A stretch of 51,149 bases of DNA from Nitrospira sp. CG24D. Its GTDB lineage: Bacteria > Nitrospirota > Nitrospiria > Nitrospirales > Nitrospiraceae. The stretch covers positions 65,991 to 117,139 of the forward strand of contig NEWQ02000009.1 of the NCBI GenBank assembly GCA_002869855.2. Reading direction: 5' to 3'. Position numbers and translations under genes: made by a program. The notes under the pieces are model-generated. The model saw nothing but the letters and a program-made list of their open reading frames with translations. It did not search any database and was not told the origin of the DNA. Of the stretch, positions 34,473 through 42,614 are shown piece after piece; positions within the stretch are counted from its first letter, which is position 1, and every line of letters begins with the position of its first letter.

Positions 34473-35317
34473 CCACCTCAATGCCCACCGAAGACAAGCG
34501 TATCGGACTGATCGCCGGGAACGGCCGCTTTCCGATTATCTTTGCCGATAATGCCAAGAAACTGGGCTACTTTGTGTCGGCCGTCGCCCATGTGGGAGAG
34601 GCGGCGCCTGAACTCGAGCAGCATGTCGATAGCATCCACTGGGTGAAGATCGGGCAGCTCAACAAGCTGATCAATGCCTTCAAGAGCGACAACGTGAAGC
34701 GTGTGGTCATGCTGGGCGGCGTCAAGAAGACGCATGTCTTTACAACGGTGCGGCCGGACCTGCGGGCGCTGGCTTTGTTCGCACGGGTCGCGCTCTGGCG
34801 GGACGACGACATTCTCAGGGAAATTGCCGCGGAGATCGAGCGGGAAGGGATTACGATTTGCGAGTCCACCTTCGGTCTTGAGGGCATCCTGGTCGAAGAA
34901 GGGACGCTCGCCTCCCGTGAACCGTCCAAGAAAGAGTGGGAGAATATTCGATATGGCTGGGAGATGGCCTACGAAATGGGGCGCCTCGATATCGGACAAT
35001 GTGTCGTGATCAAAGACAAGGTCGTGGTGGCAGTCGAAGCGGTCGAAGGGACTGATGGCGCGATCAAGCGGGGCGGCGAATTGGCGAAGGACGGCGCGGT
35101 CGTCGTGAAACGGTGCAAGCCGCAACAGGATCTCCGATTCGATTTGCCGGCCATCGGGCCGCGAACGATCGAGGTGATGGCATCGGTGAACGCAACGGTC
35201 TTAGCCGTGGAAGCCGGGCGAACCGTGATGCTGGATCGGGACCTGCTCTTGGAGAAAGCGCGCCAGGCCGGCATTGCCGTGGTCGGGATCAAACATCTTG
35301 AACCGATCAAAGCGTAA
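34469..35317 (+). CDS. lpxI: UDP-2,3-diacylglucosamine pyrophosphatase LpxI (DUF1009)
   Basis: Cleaves UDP-2,3-diacylglucosamine to lipid X; a non-homologous replacement of LpxH found in alphaproteobacteria and several other phyla. The 282-residue product has the DUF1009 pattern: IGLIAGNGRFPIIFADNA, VVMLGGVKKTHVF, ESTFGLEGILV, IGQCVVIKDKVVVAVEAVEG(T)DGAIKRGG and GPRTIEVMA. GTG start overlaps the lpxA stop. Position between lpxA and lpxB fits the pathway order. Confidence 0.94.
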   Translation: MTTSMPTEDKRIGLIAGNGRFPIIFADNAKKLGYFVSAVAHVGEAAPELEQHVDSIHWVKIGQLNKLINAFKSDNVKRVVMLGGVKKTHVFTTVRPDLRALALFARVALWRDDDILREIAAEIEREGITICESTFGLEGILVEEGTLASREPSKKEWENIRYGWEMAYEMGRLDIGQCVVIKDKVVVAVEAVEGTDGAIKRGGELAKDGAVVVKRCKPQQDLRFDLPAIGPRTIEVMASVNATVLAVEAGRTVMLDRDLLLEKARQAGIAVVGIKHLEPIKA

Positions 35318-35340
35318 GTGAACGAGAGGAAAAGCCTTCA

Positions 35341-36291
35341 GTGAAGGATTTGCGGGCAGGCGTCATCGGTGTCGGACATCTGGGGCAGCACCACGCGCGG
35401 CTCTATGCCTCCATCCCCGGCGTGACACTCGTCGGAGTCACGGATCAGAGTACTGAGCGCGGGAAAGAAATCGCCGGCCGTCATGCAGCCCAGTTCTACC
35501 GTAGCCCTGAAGCTCTCTTGAAAGCGGTCGATCTGGTGAGTGTGGCCGTACCCACCTCCTCTCACTATGCCGTGGCGAAGATGTGTCTCGAAGCCGGCAA
35601 GCATGTGTTGGTCGAGAAGCCGATTGCCGTGCAGCCGGCCGAGGCGCATGAACTGGTGGCACTGGCCAAGGTGAAGGGTTGCCGGTTGCAAGTCGGACAC
35701 AGCGAACGCTTCAATCCGATCATGCGGCTCATGCGGCCGCACATCCAGCGCCCGGCGTTTATCGAGGGACATCGGCAGAGTAGTTACAGCCCGCGCGGGA
35801 CGGACGTCGACGTCGTGCTGGATCTCATGATTCATGATCTCGACCTGGTGTTATCCTTCGACCTTGGTCCGGTTGAAGAGGTTCGGGCTTCCGGAGTCGC
35901 GGTACTCTCCCCGACGATCGATATTGCCCAGGCGCGGATTCAGTTCCGCAGCGGCTGTGTCGCGAATCTCACTGCGAGTCGCGTGTCGACGAACAAGATG
36001 CGCCGGTTGCGGTTGTTTCAGCGAGATCAATATCTCTCAATCGATTTCCAAACCCGTCAAGCGGTGATCTTACGGCGCCGCATCCTGTCCGGTGTACCGC
36101 CTGAACTGGAAACCGAATCATTTCAGGGGAATACCGACGAGCCGCTCAAGCTCCAGTTGGAATCCTTTGCCCAGGCCATCCAAACCGGAGCGCGGCCCGA
36201 GGTCTCCGGTGAGGACGGTGCGGCAGCACTGGATGTGGCGCACCAGATTTTGGCCGCCATTGCGGAGCATGCAGCGCGCCAATCATCCTAG
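35341..36291 (+). CDS. Gfo/Idh/MocA family oxidoreductase (GnnA-like candidate)
   Basis: NAD(P)-dependent sugar oxidoreductase of 316 residues. The Rossmann start is AGVIGVGHLGQHHARLYASI, followed by the active-site signature VEKPIAVQPAEA and a C-terminal alpha/beta domain (VDVVLDLMIHDLDLVLS, with the family His/Asp). It lies between lpxI and lpxB, so a sugar nucleotide or lipid A precursor is the likely substrate. In Acidithiobacillus and Leptospira a Gfo/Idh/MocA enzyme (GnnA) oxidises UDP-GlcNAc at C3 for amide-linked lipid A, together with the transaminase GnnB. No gnnB is in this cluster, so this role is only a hypothesis. Confidence 0.9.
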   Translation: MKDLRAGVIGVGHLGQHHARLYASIPGVTLVGVTDQSTERGKEIAGRHAAQFYRSPEALLKAVDLVSVAVPTSSHYAVAKMCLEAGKHVLVEKPIAVQPAEAHELVALAKVKGCRLQVGHSERFNPIMRLMRPHIQRPAFIEGHRQSSYSPRGTDVDVVLDLMIHDLDLVLSFDLGPVEEVRASGVAVLSPTIDIAQARIQFRSGCVANLTASRVSTNKMRRLRLFQRDQYLSIDFQTRQAVILRRRILSGVPPELETESFQGNTDEPLKLQLESFAQAIQTGARPEVSGEDGAAALDVAHQILAAIAEHAARQSS

Positions 36292-36388
36292 CCCAACGGT
36301 GACTGTCAGCATTGTGATCCGTGTGATCCGATGGCTCTCTGGCACAGGTGATTCAGAGTAACTCGATTCTCAATGTGAGAGACTGTCG

Positions 36389-37522
36389 ATGCCGCAGATT
36401 TTGATCGTAGCCGGAGAGGCCTCCGGCGATCTTCATGGGGCCAATCTGGCCCGGGCGCTTCGTGAGCTCGATCCCGCCGTCCGGTTAGTCGGCGTCGGCG
36501 GGGCTGCCATGAACTCCGCCGGGGTGCAGCTGGTGGAAGGATTCGGGCATCTCGACGTCATGGGAATCGTCGGGTTCTCGGCCCTGCGCGCGATCATCCG
36601 CCGGTTTGCCGCCATGCGCCGGTTGCTCAGGTCTGAACGGTGGGATGCCGTCGTCTTTATCGACAACCCCGGACTCAATCTGCGCTATGCCTGGTTTGCC
36701 AAGTCGGCCGGGTTGCGGGTGATCTATTATATTGCGCCACAGATCTGGGCCTGGCGGCCGGGCCGCATGAAATATATTCAACAGCGTGTCGATCAGGTGA
36801 TGGTGATTCTTCCGTTCGAACCTGAGCTGTATCGTAAGGTCGGCTTGCCCTGTACGTTTGTCGGCCATCCGCTGCTCGATGCCGTCGCCCCGCACTATGA
36901 TCAGGCGAAGCTGCGCGAGCAATTTGGTTTACAGCCGACAGGCCGGGTCATCGCCCTGCTGCCGGGAAGCCGGTCGGCTGAAGTGCGACTGCATCTTCCG
37001 ATCCTCCTGGAAGCGGCAGAGCGATTGATGCGCGACGACCCTAAGACGCAGTTTCTCATGGCGCAGGCCTCGACGATTGCCGATGATCTCATTCAGCCGC
37101 TGCTGCAGAAAGGCTCGGCGCCGGTGAAGGTGGTGGCGGAACAGGCGAGTGAGGTGATGGCGGCCGCCGATCTCCTCTTCGTGGCATCGGGGACTGCGAC
37201 GCTGCAGGCGGCGGTCGTCGGAACGCCGATGGTGCTACTCTATCAGGCGCATTCCTGGTTGACCTATCGGTTGGCCCGGTTGCTGATCCGGGTCAAGTGG
37301 ATCGGGCTGGTCAATCTGGTGGCCGGGCGGACGGTGGTGACGGAATTGATTCAGCATGAAGCGACGGGCGCGAGGGTGTATCATGAAGCCCGGCGGTTGT
37401 TAGATGATCGTGCCGCATATGATGAAATGAAACAGAGTCTGCAGGCGGTGAAAGCCAGCCTCGGAGAGCCCGGCGCTTCCCGCAGAGCGGCCCAGGTGGT
37501 ATTGGACGCATGTCGAGCGTAG
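36389..37522 (+). CDS. lpxB: Lipid-A-disaccharide synthase LpxB
   Basis: GT19 glycosyltransferase that condenses lipid X with UDP-2,3-diacylglucosamine. The 377-residue product starts with the signature ILIVAGEASGDLHGANLARA and contains FIDNPGLNLRYAWFAK, YYIAPQIWAWRPGRMKYI, FVGHPLLD and LLPGSRSAEV, then the donor-binding ASGTATLQAAVVGTPMVLLY. ATG at 36389, 97 nt after the oxidoreductase. Overlaps msbA by 13 nt. Confidence 0.97.
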   Translation: MPQILIVAGEASGDLHGANLARALRELDPAVRLVGVGGAAMNSAGVQLVEGFGHLDVMGIVGFSALRAIIRRFAAMRRLLRSERWDAVVFIDNPGLNLRYAWFAKSAGLRVIYYIAPQIWAWRPGRMKYIQQRVDQVMVILPFEPELYRKVGLPCTFVGHPLLDAVAPHYDQAKLREQFGLQPTGRVIALLPGSRSAEVRLHLPILLEAAERLMRDDPKTQFLMAQASTIADDLIQPLLQKGSAPVKVVAEQASEVMAAADLLFVASGTATLQAAVVGTPMVLLYQAHSWLTYRLARLLIRVKWIGLVNLVAGRTVVTELIQHEATGARVYHEARRLLDDRAAYDEMKQSLQAVKASLGEPGASRRAAQVVLDACRA

Positions 37523-39255
37523 AACGATTTTTTCGATTGCTGCAATATGTCCGACCCTATCGGGGCCGGTTTATCGCAGCCATTGCCTGCTCCGGCATGG
37601 TGGCGGCGTTGTCCGGCGTCTATGCCTGGTTGGTCAAGCCGGTCCTGGACGGCATTTTCATCGAGAAGGATGAATCTCTCTTATTGGTGTTGCCGCTTGC
37701 GCTTCTCGCCGTGTCGATCGTTAAAGCCTTCTTCAGCTACGGACAAACCTATCTCATGAACTATGTCGGCAACCGGGTGATCGCCGATATTCGACAAGCG
37801 CTGTTTCTCCATGTGATGCGGTTGCCGGTCGGCTACCACGACGCCAATACGTCAGGCCGGTTGGTCTCTCGCGTAGTCAACGATGTGGGGCTGATGGCGA
37901 ATGCCGTCTCCAATGTCTTGAAAGATATTTTTCAGCACGCGCTGACATTTATTGTGATGCTCGGTGTCATTGTCTACCAGAATTGGCAGCTGGCGGGATT
38001 GTCGATCATCGTTATTCCGCTCGCCGTCCTGACGATGTCCCGGATGGGTCGGCGCCTGCGCGCATTGGCGACCAGCGGGCAGGAGCGGATGGGGGACATG
38101 TCCTCGACGGTGCAGGAGACCTTATCCGGGATCCGGATGGTCAAGGCGTTCCGTCGCGAAGAGGCGGAGGCTGCCCGATTCGAACTGAGCAACCGGGCCT
38201 TTTTGAGTACGACGCTGAAAGCCAATCAAGTGTGGTCGATCGGGTCGTCGCATATGGAAGTGATAGGCGTGGTCGGCGTGGCCGTGATTATCTGGTACGG
38301 CGGCTATCTGGTTCTCCATGGCAGCATGACGCCGGGCGCCTTCTTTTCTTTTCTGACGGCGATGTTCATGGCCTATACGCCGATTCGAAAATTGGCAGGG
38401 GTAAATAATCTGATTCAACAAGCCTTGTCCGCCTCGGAGCGGGTATTTGAAGTGCTGGACCTTCCGACGGAGCAGGCGCAGGACCGGGGTACGCTCGTCT
38501 GCCGGGGAGTCTCCGACCGGATCGAATTGCGCGGGGTGTCGCTCAGCTATAGCGGTCAGACGACGCCGGCTTTGACGGGAGTCGATCTGGCCATTCGTGC
38601 CGGCGAAATGGTCGCGTTGGTCGGGAGCAGCGGCAGCGGAAAGTCTACGCTAGTGAGTCTGTTGCCCAGATTCTACCAGCCGACGAGCGGGCAGATTCTC
38701 CTCGACGGCGCGCCGTTAGAGTCCTATACCCTCGCATCGTTGCGCACGCAGATCGGCATCGTCTCGCAGGATGTGGTGTTGTTCGATGACACGGTGGCCA
38801 GCAATATCGCCTTCGGGCGTCCGGGCGCGAGCGCGATGGACATCGAACAGGCTGCCAAGCAGGCCTACGCGCATGACTTTATCTCCCGGCTGCCTGAGGG
38901 GTATCAGACGACGATCGGCGAGCGAGGGGTGAAGTTGTCGGGTGGTGAGCGTCAGCGGGTGGCCATTGCCCGGGCGATTTTGCGCGATCCCCCGTTGCTG
39001 ATTCTGGATGAGGCGACGTCCGCGCTCGACACCGAGTCGGAGCGCATCGTGCAGCTGGCGCTGGCGAATTTGATGAAGAACCGCACGACGGTGGTGATTG
39101 CTCATCGGCTCTCGACCGTGCAGAATGCCACCAGAATTGTGGTGCTGGACCGTGGCCGGGTTGCCGAGATCGGCACGCACGAAGAACTCTTGCGGCACAA
39201 CGGTTTGTATCAGCGGTTGCACGCGATGCAGTTTCAAGACGTAACAAATGTATGA
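37510..39255 (+). CDS. msbA: Lipid A export ABC transporter MsbA
   Basis: Homodimeric inner-membrane flippase for lipid A core. The 581-residue half-transporter has six transmembrane helices (about 15-310) and a nucleotide-binding domain with Walker A GSSGSGKS (372-379), signature LSGGERQRVAIARAI, Walker B LLILDEATSALD and the H-loop IAHRLSTV. Function is assigned from the lpxB-msbA-waaA-lpxK context, since close relatives export other substrates. ATG 37510 lies inside the end of lpxB. Confidence 0.95.
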   Translation: MSSVERFFRLLQYVRPYRGRFIAAIACSGMVAALSGVYAWLVKPVLDGIFIEKDESLLLVLPLALLAVSIVKAFFSYGQTYLMNYVGNRVIADIRQALFLHVMRLPVGYHDANTSGRLVSRVVNDVGLMANAVSNVLKDIFQHALTFIVMLGVIVYQNWQLAGLSIIVIPLAVLTMSRMGRRLRALATSGQERMGDMSSTVQETLSGIRMVKAFRREEAEAARFELSNRAFLSTTLKANQVWSIGSSHMEVIGVVGVAVIIWYGGYLVLHGSMTPGAFFSFLTAMFMAYTPIRKLAGVNNLIQQALSASERVFEVLDLPTEQAQDRGTLVCRGVSDRIELRGVSLSYSGQTTPALTGVDLAIRAGEMVALVGSSGSGKSTLVSLLPRFYQPTSGQILLDGAPLESYTLASLRTQIGIVSQDVVLFDDTVASNIAFGRPGASAMDIEQAAKQAYAHDFISRLPEGYQTTIGERGVKLSGGERQRVAIARAILRDPPLLILDEATSALDTESERIVQLALANLMKNRTTVVIAHRLSTVQNATRIVVLDRGRVAEIGTHEELLRHNGLYQRLHAMQFQDVTNV

Positions 39256-39309
39256 ACGCCGCGTGACAGGTGACATGTGAAAGGTGATGAGAGCCCAAAG
39301 AAAGCCACT

Positions 39310-39971
39310 ATGAAGAAACGGTTGGAGCAGTGGCTTAAGTTTATGGTGCTGCCTCCGCTCGGAGCGCTGGTGATCCGTGGGATCAAGAGAAGTATGCGGC
39401 TGGAGCAGCGCGGCTATGAGCCGGTGGATGCGCTGTATCGCGAAAAGCGATCCATCATCCTGGCTTTCTGGCATGCGCAACAGCTGATGATTCCGTTCGG
39501 GTATCGTGGGCCGGGATCGCATGTGTTGATCAGTCAGCATGGCGACGGAGAAATCATCGCCCGCATCATTGCCCGGTTCGGCCATGAGGCCGTGCGTGGG
39601 TCGAGTACTCGCGGCGGGGCCGGGGCCCTTCGCTCCCTCATTAAGCTGGGGCGGTCGGGCAAAGATGTCGTCGTGACCCCGGATGGCCCCAAAGGCCCGC
39701 GGCAGGTGGCCAAGTTAGGCGTCATTCAATTGGCAAAGGCTACGGGATTGCCGATTGTCCCTCTCGGCTTTGCCTGCTCAAAAAAAAACTCTTCTCGAGC
39801 TGGGATCGCTTCATGGTGCCGTATCCATTTTCTCGCGGCGTCTTTCTCTGGGGTGCCCCGATCTGGGTCTCTCGCGAGGCGGATGACGCCGCGCTTGAAA
39901 CCGCTCGTGTCGAATTGGAATCGACCTTAAACCGGCTGACGGCTGAGGCTGAAGCGGAGGTCGCATCCTAG
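39310..39971 (+). pseudogene. DUF374 lysophospholipid acyltransferase, frameshifted at an A9 tract
   Basis: LPLAT-family acyltransferase (DUF374), the kind that often lies beside waaA. The first part reads well: KKRLEQWLKFMVLPPLGALVIR, LAFWHAQQLMIPF (catalytic-type His), the VRGSSTRGGAGALRSLIKL and VVTPDGPKGPRQVAKLGVI motifs. After ACSKK at nine A residues (39780-39788) this frame turns into unrelated sequence ending at 39930. Adding one A restores the family ending SWDRFMVPYPFSRGVFLWG and PIWVSREADDAALETAR up to TAG at 39969-39971. It could be a true mutation, a sequencing error in the homopolymer, or slippage-dependent expression. GTG 39277 is an alternative start. Confidence 0.85.
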
Positions 39972-39974
39972 CGA

Positions 39975-40091
39975 GATGCTGAAAAAGTCTGCCAGCAGCG
40001 TTCTCGCGTCGCTCAGAGGCTCAACGTACCGGAGCGTACGCCCTCGCCTCTTCGCTCGCTGCGGCCTTGCTGGACAGCCTTTTTGAGCATC
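39975..40091. repeat. 117-bp palindromic repeat-like element
   Basis: Begins GATGCTGAAAAAGTCTGCCAGCA and ends with a near-complement, TGCTGGACAGCCTTTTTGAGCATC (both quoted only to identify the ends; key parts are GATGCT-AAAAA and TTTTT-AGCATC). The middle is also imperfectly self-complementary around AACGTAC/CGTACGCC, so the whole unit can fold into one long hairpin. It starts 3 nt after the restored stop of the acyltransferase. It looks like a non-coding mobile or REP/MITE-type element and may also act as a terminator. Only one copy is seen in this window. Confidence 0.7.
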
Positions 40092-40179
40092 CCGTGAACG
40101 GTTGGTCTCGTTGTCATGCGAAAGATCACCACGGCTTTTGAACGATAACCGAGGCTTTCTCTGGTGTCCTAGCCAACCC

Positions 40180-41520
40180 ATGTGGCGACTGCTCTACAAT
40201 ATTCTTCTCATACTGGCTACGCCGATCATCCTCTGCATTCTGCTCGCCAAGAAACGGTGCCGGAGGGGCTTGCGTGACCGGTTCGGGTTGCGCATCAGTC
40301 CGGTCCTGGAGCCATCCGGAGAGCGGCGTCCCTTAATCTGGATTCATGCTGTTTCGCTCGGTGAAGTGGTGGCGGTCACGCCGTTAGTGAAAGAACTGCA
40401 TCGCAACCATCCCGATCACAGGCTGATCGTCTCGACGGTGACGGAAACGGGGCGCGAGGCGGTTGAGCAACGACTGGCCGGGATTGCCGAGCATCGCTAT
40501 GCCCCGCTCGACGTTCCCTGGGCCGTGTCCCGCGCCATCGCGGAGTGGCAGCCGGTCCTGTATGCGTTTGTCGAGACCGAACTCTGGCCGAATCTCTTAT
40601 GGACCTTGCGAGACCGGCAGGTGCCGACCGTCATGGTGAATGGCCGGTTGTCGTCGCGGTCGTTTGCCCGGCAGCATATCGCCGGCCTCATCTCATTCTA
40701 TCGTTCGGTGCTGCGGTCGCTCACGCTGTGTCTCATGCAGTCGGAGCGTGATGTGCAGCGAATCGTGGCTCTGGGAGCCGACGCCGGTCGGGTTCATAGA
40801 ACCGGCAACATCAAATTCGATCAGCCCATGCCGACGATGGCGGCTGATGTATCGTTGCGTGCTGAGTTGGGCCTGCGTGAAGGCGAATCGCTCCTTCTCG
40901 CAGGGAGCACGCATGCGGGTGAGGAGGAGGCGCTGGTTACGGCGTACCGGCAGATCGTCGTTACTCATCCGAATGCCGTTCTTATGCTTGCTCCCCGGCA
41001 TATCGAGCGAGTGGCCGATGTCGTGACGATGATTCAGGCGGCGGGTTTGCCGGTGCTGCGCAAGAGCCGGCTCGATTCAGTCGGGTCCGGGCCGCGAGTC
41101 ATCATCCTGGATACACGAGGTGAATTGGCACGGGCCTATCACGAGGCGACGGCGGCATTTGTCGGCGGCACCTTGGTTCCCGTGGGCGGGCATAATTTGC
41201 TGGAGCCGGCTGTCTGGGGTAAGCCGGTGCTGTTTGGCCCCTACACGGACCATTGCGCAGAAATCGCGATGCTCCTTTTAGAGTCCGGCGGTGCCGTTCG
41301 AGTGTCCGGTGCGGAGGATCTTGCTCGCACCGTCTGCGCGTGGCTGGAGGATTCGTCGGCACGTCGCCAGGTCGGGGAGGCCGCTCGCCAGACAGTGGCG
41401 GACAATCAGGGAGCGTTGCGGCGGAGTATGGAATTGATCGAAGCCTGTTTGTCGAACGTGCGGTCTCCTTCTTCCCGGTCTGTCGGATCTGCGCCGCAGC
41501 CCGTGATTGCGAGGCCGTGA
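40180..41520 (+). CDS. waaA: 3-deoxy-D-manno-octulosonic acid transferase WaaA (KdtA)
   Basis: GT30 enzyme that adds Kdo from CMP-Kdo to lipid A. The 446-residue product from ATG 40180 has an N-terminal membrane anchor (WRLLYNILLILATPIILCIL), the catalytic WIHAVSLGEVVA with its glutamate, FVETELWPNLLWTL, TGNIKFDQP, LLAGSTHAGEEE and VGGTLVPVGGHNLLEPA. Longer in-frame starts back to 40102 would place 26 extra residues before the anchor and look wrong. The stop is followed by lpxK within 3 nt. Confidence 0.96.
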   Translation: MWRLLYNILLILATPIILCILLAKKRCRRGLRDRFGLRISPVLEPSGERRPLIWIHAVSLGEVVAVTPLVKELHRNHPDHRLIVSTVTETGREAVEQRLAGIAEHRYAPLDVPWAVSRAIAEWQPVLYAFVETELWPNLLWTLRDRQVPTVMVNGRLSSRSFARQHIAGLISFYRSVLRSLTLCLMQSERDVQRIVALGADAGRVHRTGNIKFDQPMPTMAADVSLRAELGLREGESLLLAGSTHAGEEEALVTAYRQIVVTHPNAVLMLAPRHIERVADVVTMIQAAGLPVLRKSRLDSVGSGPRVIILDTRGELARAYHEATAAFVGGTLVPVGGHNLLEPAVWGKPVLFGPYTDHCAEIAMLLLESGGAVRVSGAEDLARTVCAWLEDSSARRQVGEAARQTVADNQGALRRSMELIEACLSNVRSPSSRSVGSAPQPVIARP

Positions 41521-41522
41521 TC

Positions 41523-42614
41523 GTGGCACTGTTGCGTCCAGGCGATCCGGTTCGTTCCTGGTTGAGCGGAGCGGCCTTTCTCTACGGGTTGGCGGTTCGC
41601 CCCAGGATGTGGGCCTATGACTGCGGATGGAAGAAGCCCGTACGATTACCCTGCCGAGTGGTGAGTGTCGGAAACCTGACCGTCGGTGGAACGGGAAAAA
41701 CTCCGATGGTGATTCTGTTGACGGAGTGGTTGCAGGCACAGGGGCACCGGGTCGCGGTCCTCAGTCGTGGTTATAAGCGGACGTCGACGGCGGCGCAGGT
41801 GTTAGTATCGGACGGGGAGCGGGTCCTGGCCGGTCCGGCAGAGGCCGGTGATGAGCCCTATCTCATCGCGAACCGCTGTCCCAAGGCCATTGTTGCGGTC
41901 GGGGCGGATCGCGCAGCGGTCGGACGATGGCTGCTCGATCGATGGCCGATCAACTGGATCGTGCTCGATGATGCATTTCAGCATCGCGCACTGTACCGCG
42001 ACCTGGATGTGGTATTGATTGACGCGATGGATGCGACGGGATTGGATGGCTTGTTGCCGGCCGGGCGTCTTCGTGAGCCGTTAGCCGGACTCCGTCGTGC
42101 GGATGCGGTCGTCATCACCCGTGCCGATTCTGAGCGGGATGTGGCAGCCGTGCGTGCCCGATTGCAGGCAGTGTTGACGGGAAATCTGGTTCAGTCAGAA
42201 GTGATCTTCAGGCCAGACGAAGTGGTATCGGTCATGACCGGTGTGCGGCATGCAGCGGACTGGTGCGTGGGAAAGAAGGCTTGGCTGGTGAGCGGGATCG
42301 GCAACAGCGAGTCCTTCCGCCGGTTGGCCATGGAGAATGGTGTGCAGGTATTGGGAGAAACGGCGTTCGCGGATCATTATGTCTATCGGAGCGAGGATGT
42401 TGATCGTATGCGTGCTCAGGCAACACGATCGAATGTCGAGATTGTGCTCACGACCGAAAAAGACGCCGGGAAACTCGCGCCATTGTTGATGCCTGACGAT
42501 TCCTGGTGGGCCTTGCGGCTGCGGGCCGATGTCAGGCGCGGCCAGGATGCGCTCCATAGCTTGTTGTGCGAATTCTCCGATACGCCTAAGCCCAAGGGTG
42601 ACGTGCGTGCGTAA
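41523..42614 (+). CDS. lpxK: Tetraacyldisaccharide 4'-kinase LpxK
   Basis: Phosphorylates the 4' position of the lipid A disaccharide at the inner membrane. The 363-residue product has an N-terminal hydrophobic segment (WLSGAAFLYGLAV), Walker A VGGTGKT (54-60) in VVSVGNLTVGGTGKTPM, VLSRGYKR, DEPYLIA, and the Walker B-like VLDDAFQHRAL. I chose GTG 41523 because GAGG (41511-41514) is spaced by 8 nt; GTG 41517, overlapping the waaA stop, is the alternative. Confidence 0.95.
   Translation: MALLRPGDPVRSWLSGAAFLYGLAVRPRMWAYDCGWKKPVRLPCRVVSVGNLTVGGTGKTPMVILLTEWLQAQGHRVAVLSRGYKRTSTAAQVLVSDGERVLAGPAEAGDEPYLIANRCPKAIVAVGADRAAVGRWLLDRWPINWIVLDDAFQHRALYRDLDVVLIDAMDATGLDGLLPAGRLREPLAGLRRADAVVITRADSERDVAAVRARLQAVLTGNLVQSEVIFRPDEVVSVMTGVRHAADWCVGKKAWLVSGIGNSESFRRLAMENGVQVLGETAFADHYVYRSEDVDRMRAQATRSNVEIVLTTEKDAGKLAPLLMPDDSWWALRLRADVRRGQDALHSLLCEFSDTPKPKGDVRA

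Noticed and set aside
41253..41522. Long N-terminal extension of lpxK (453 codons from 41253)
   Set aside because: The extra part overlaps the conserved end of waaA in another frame and has no family similarity; GTG 41523 with a ribosome site gives the normal length.
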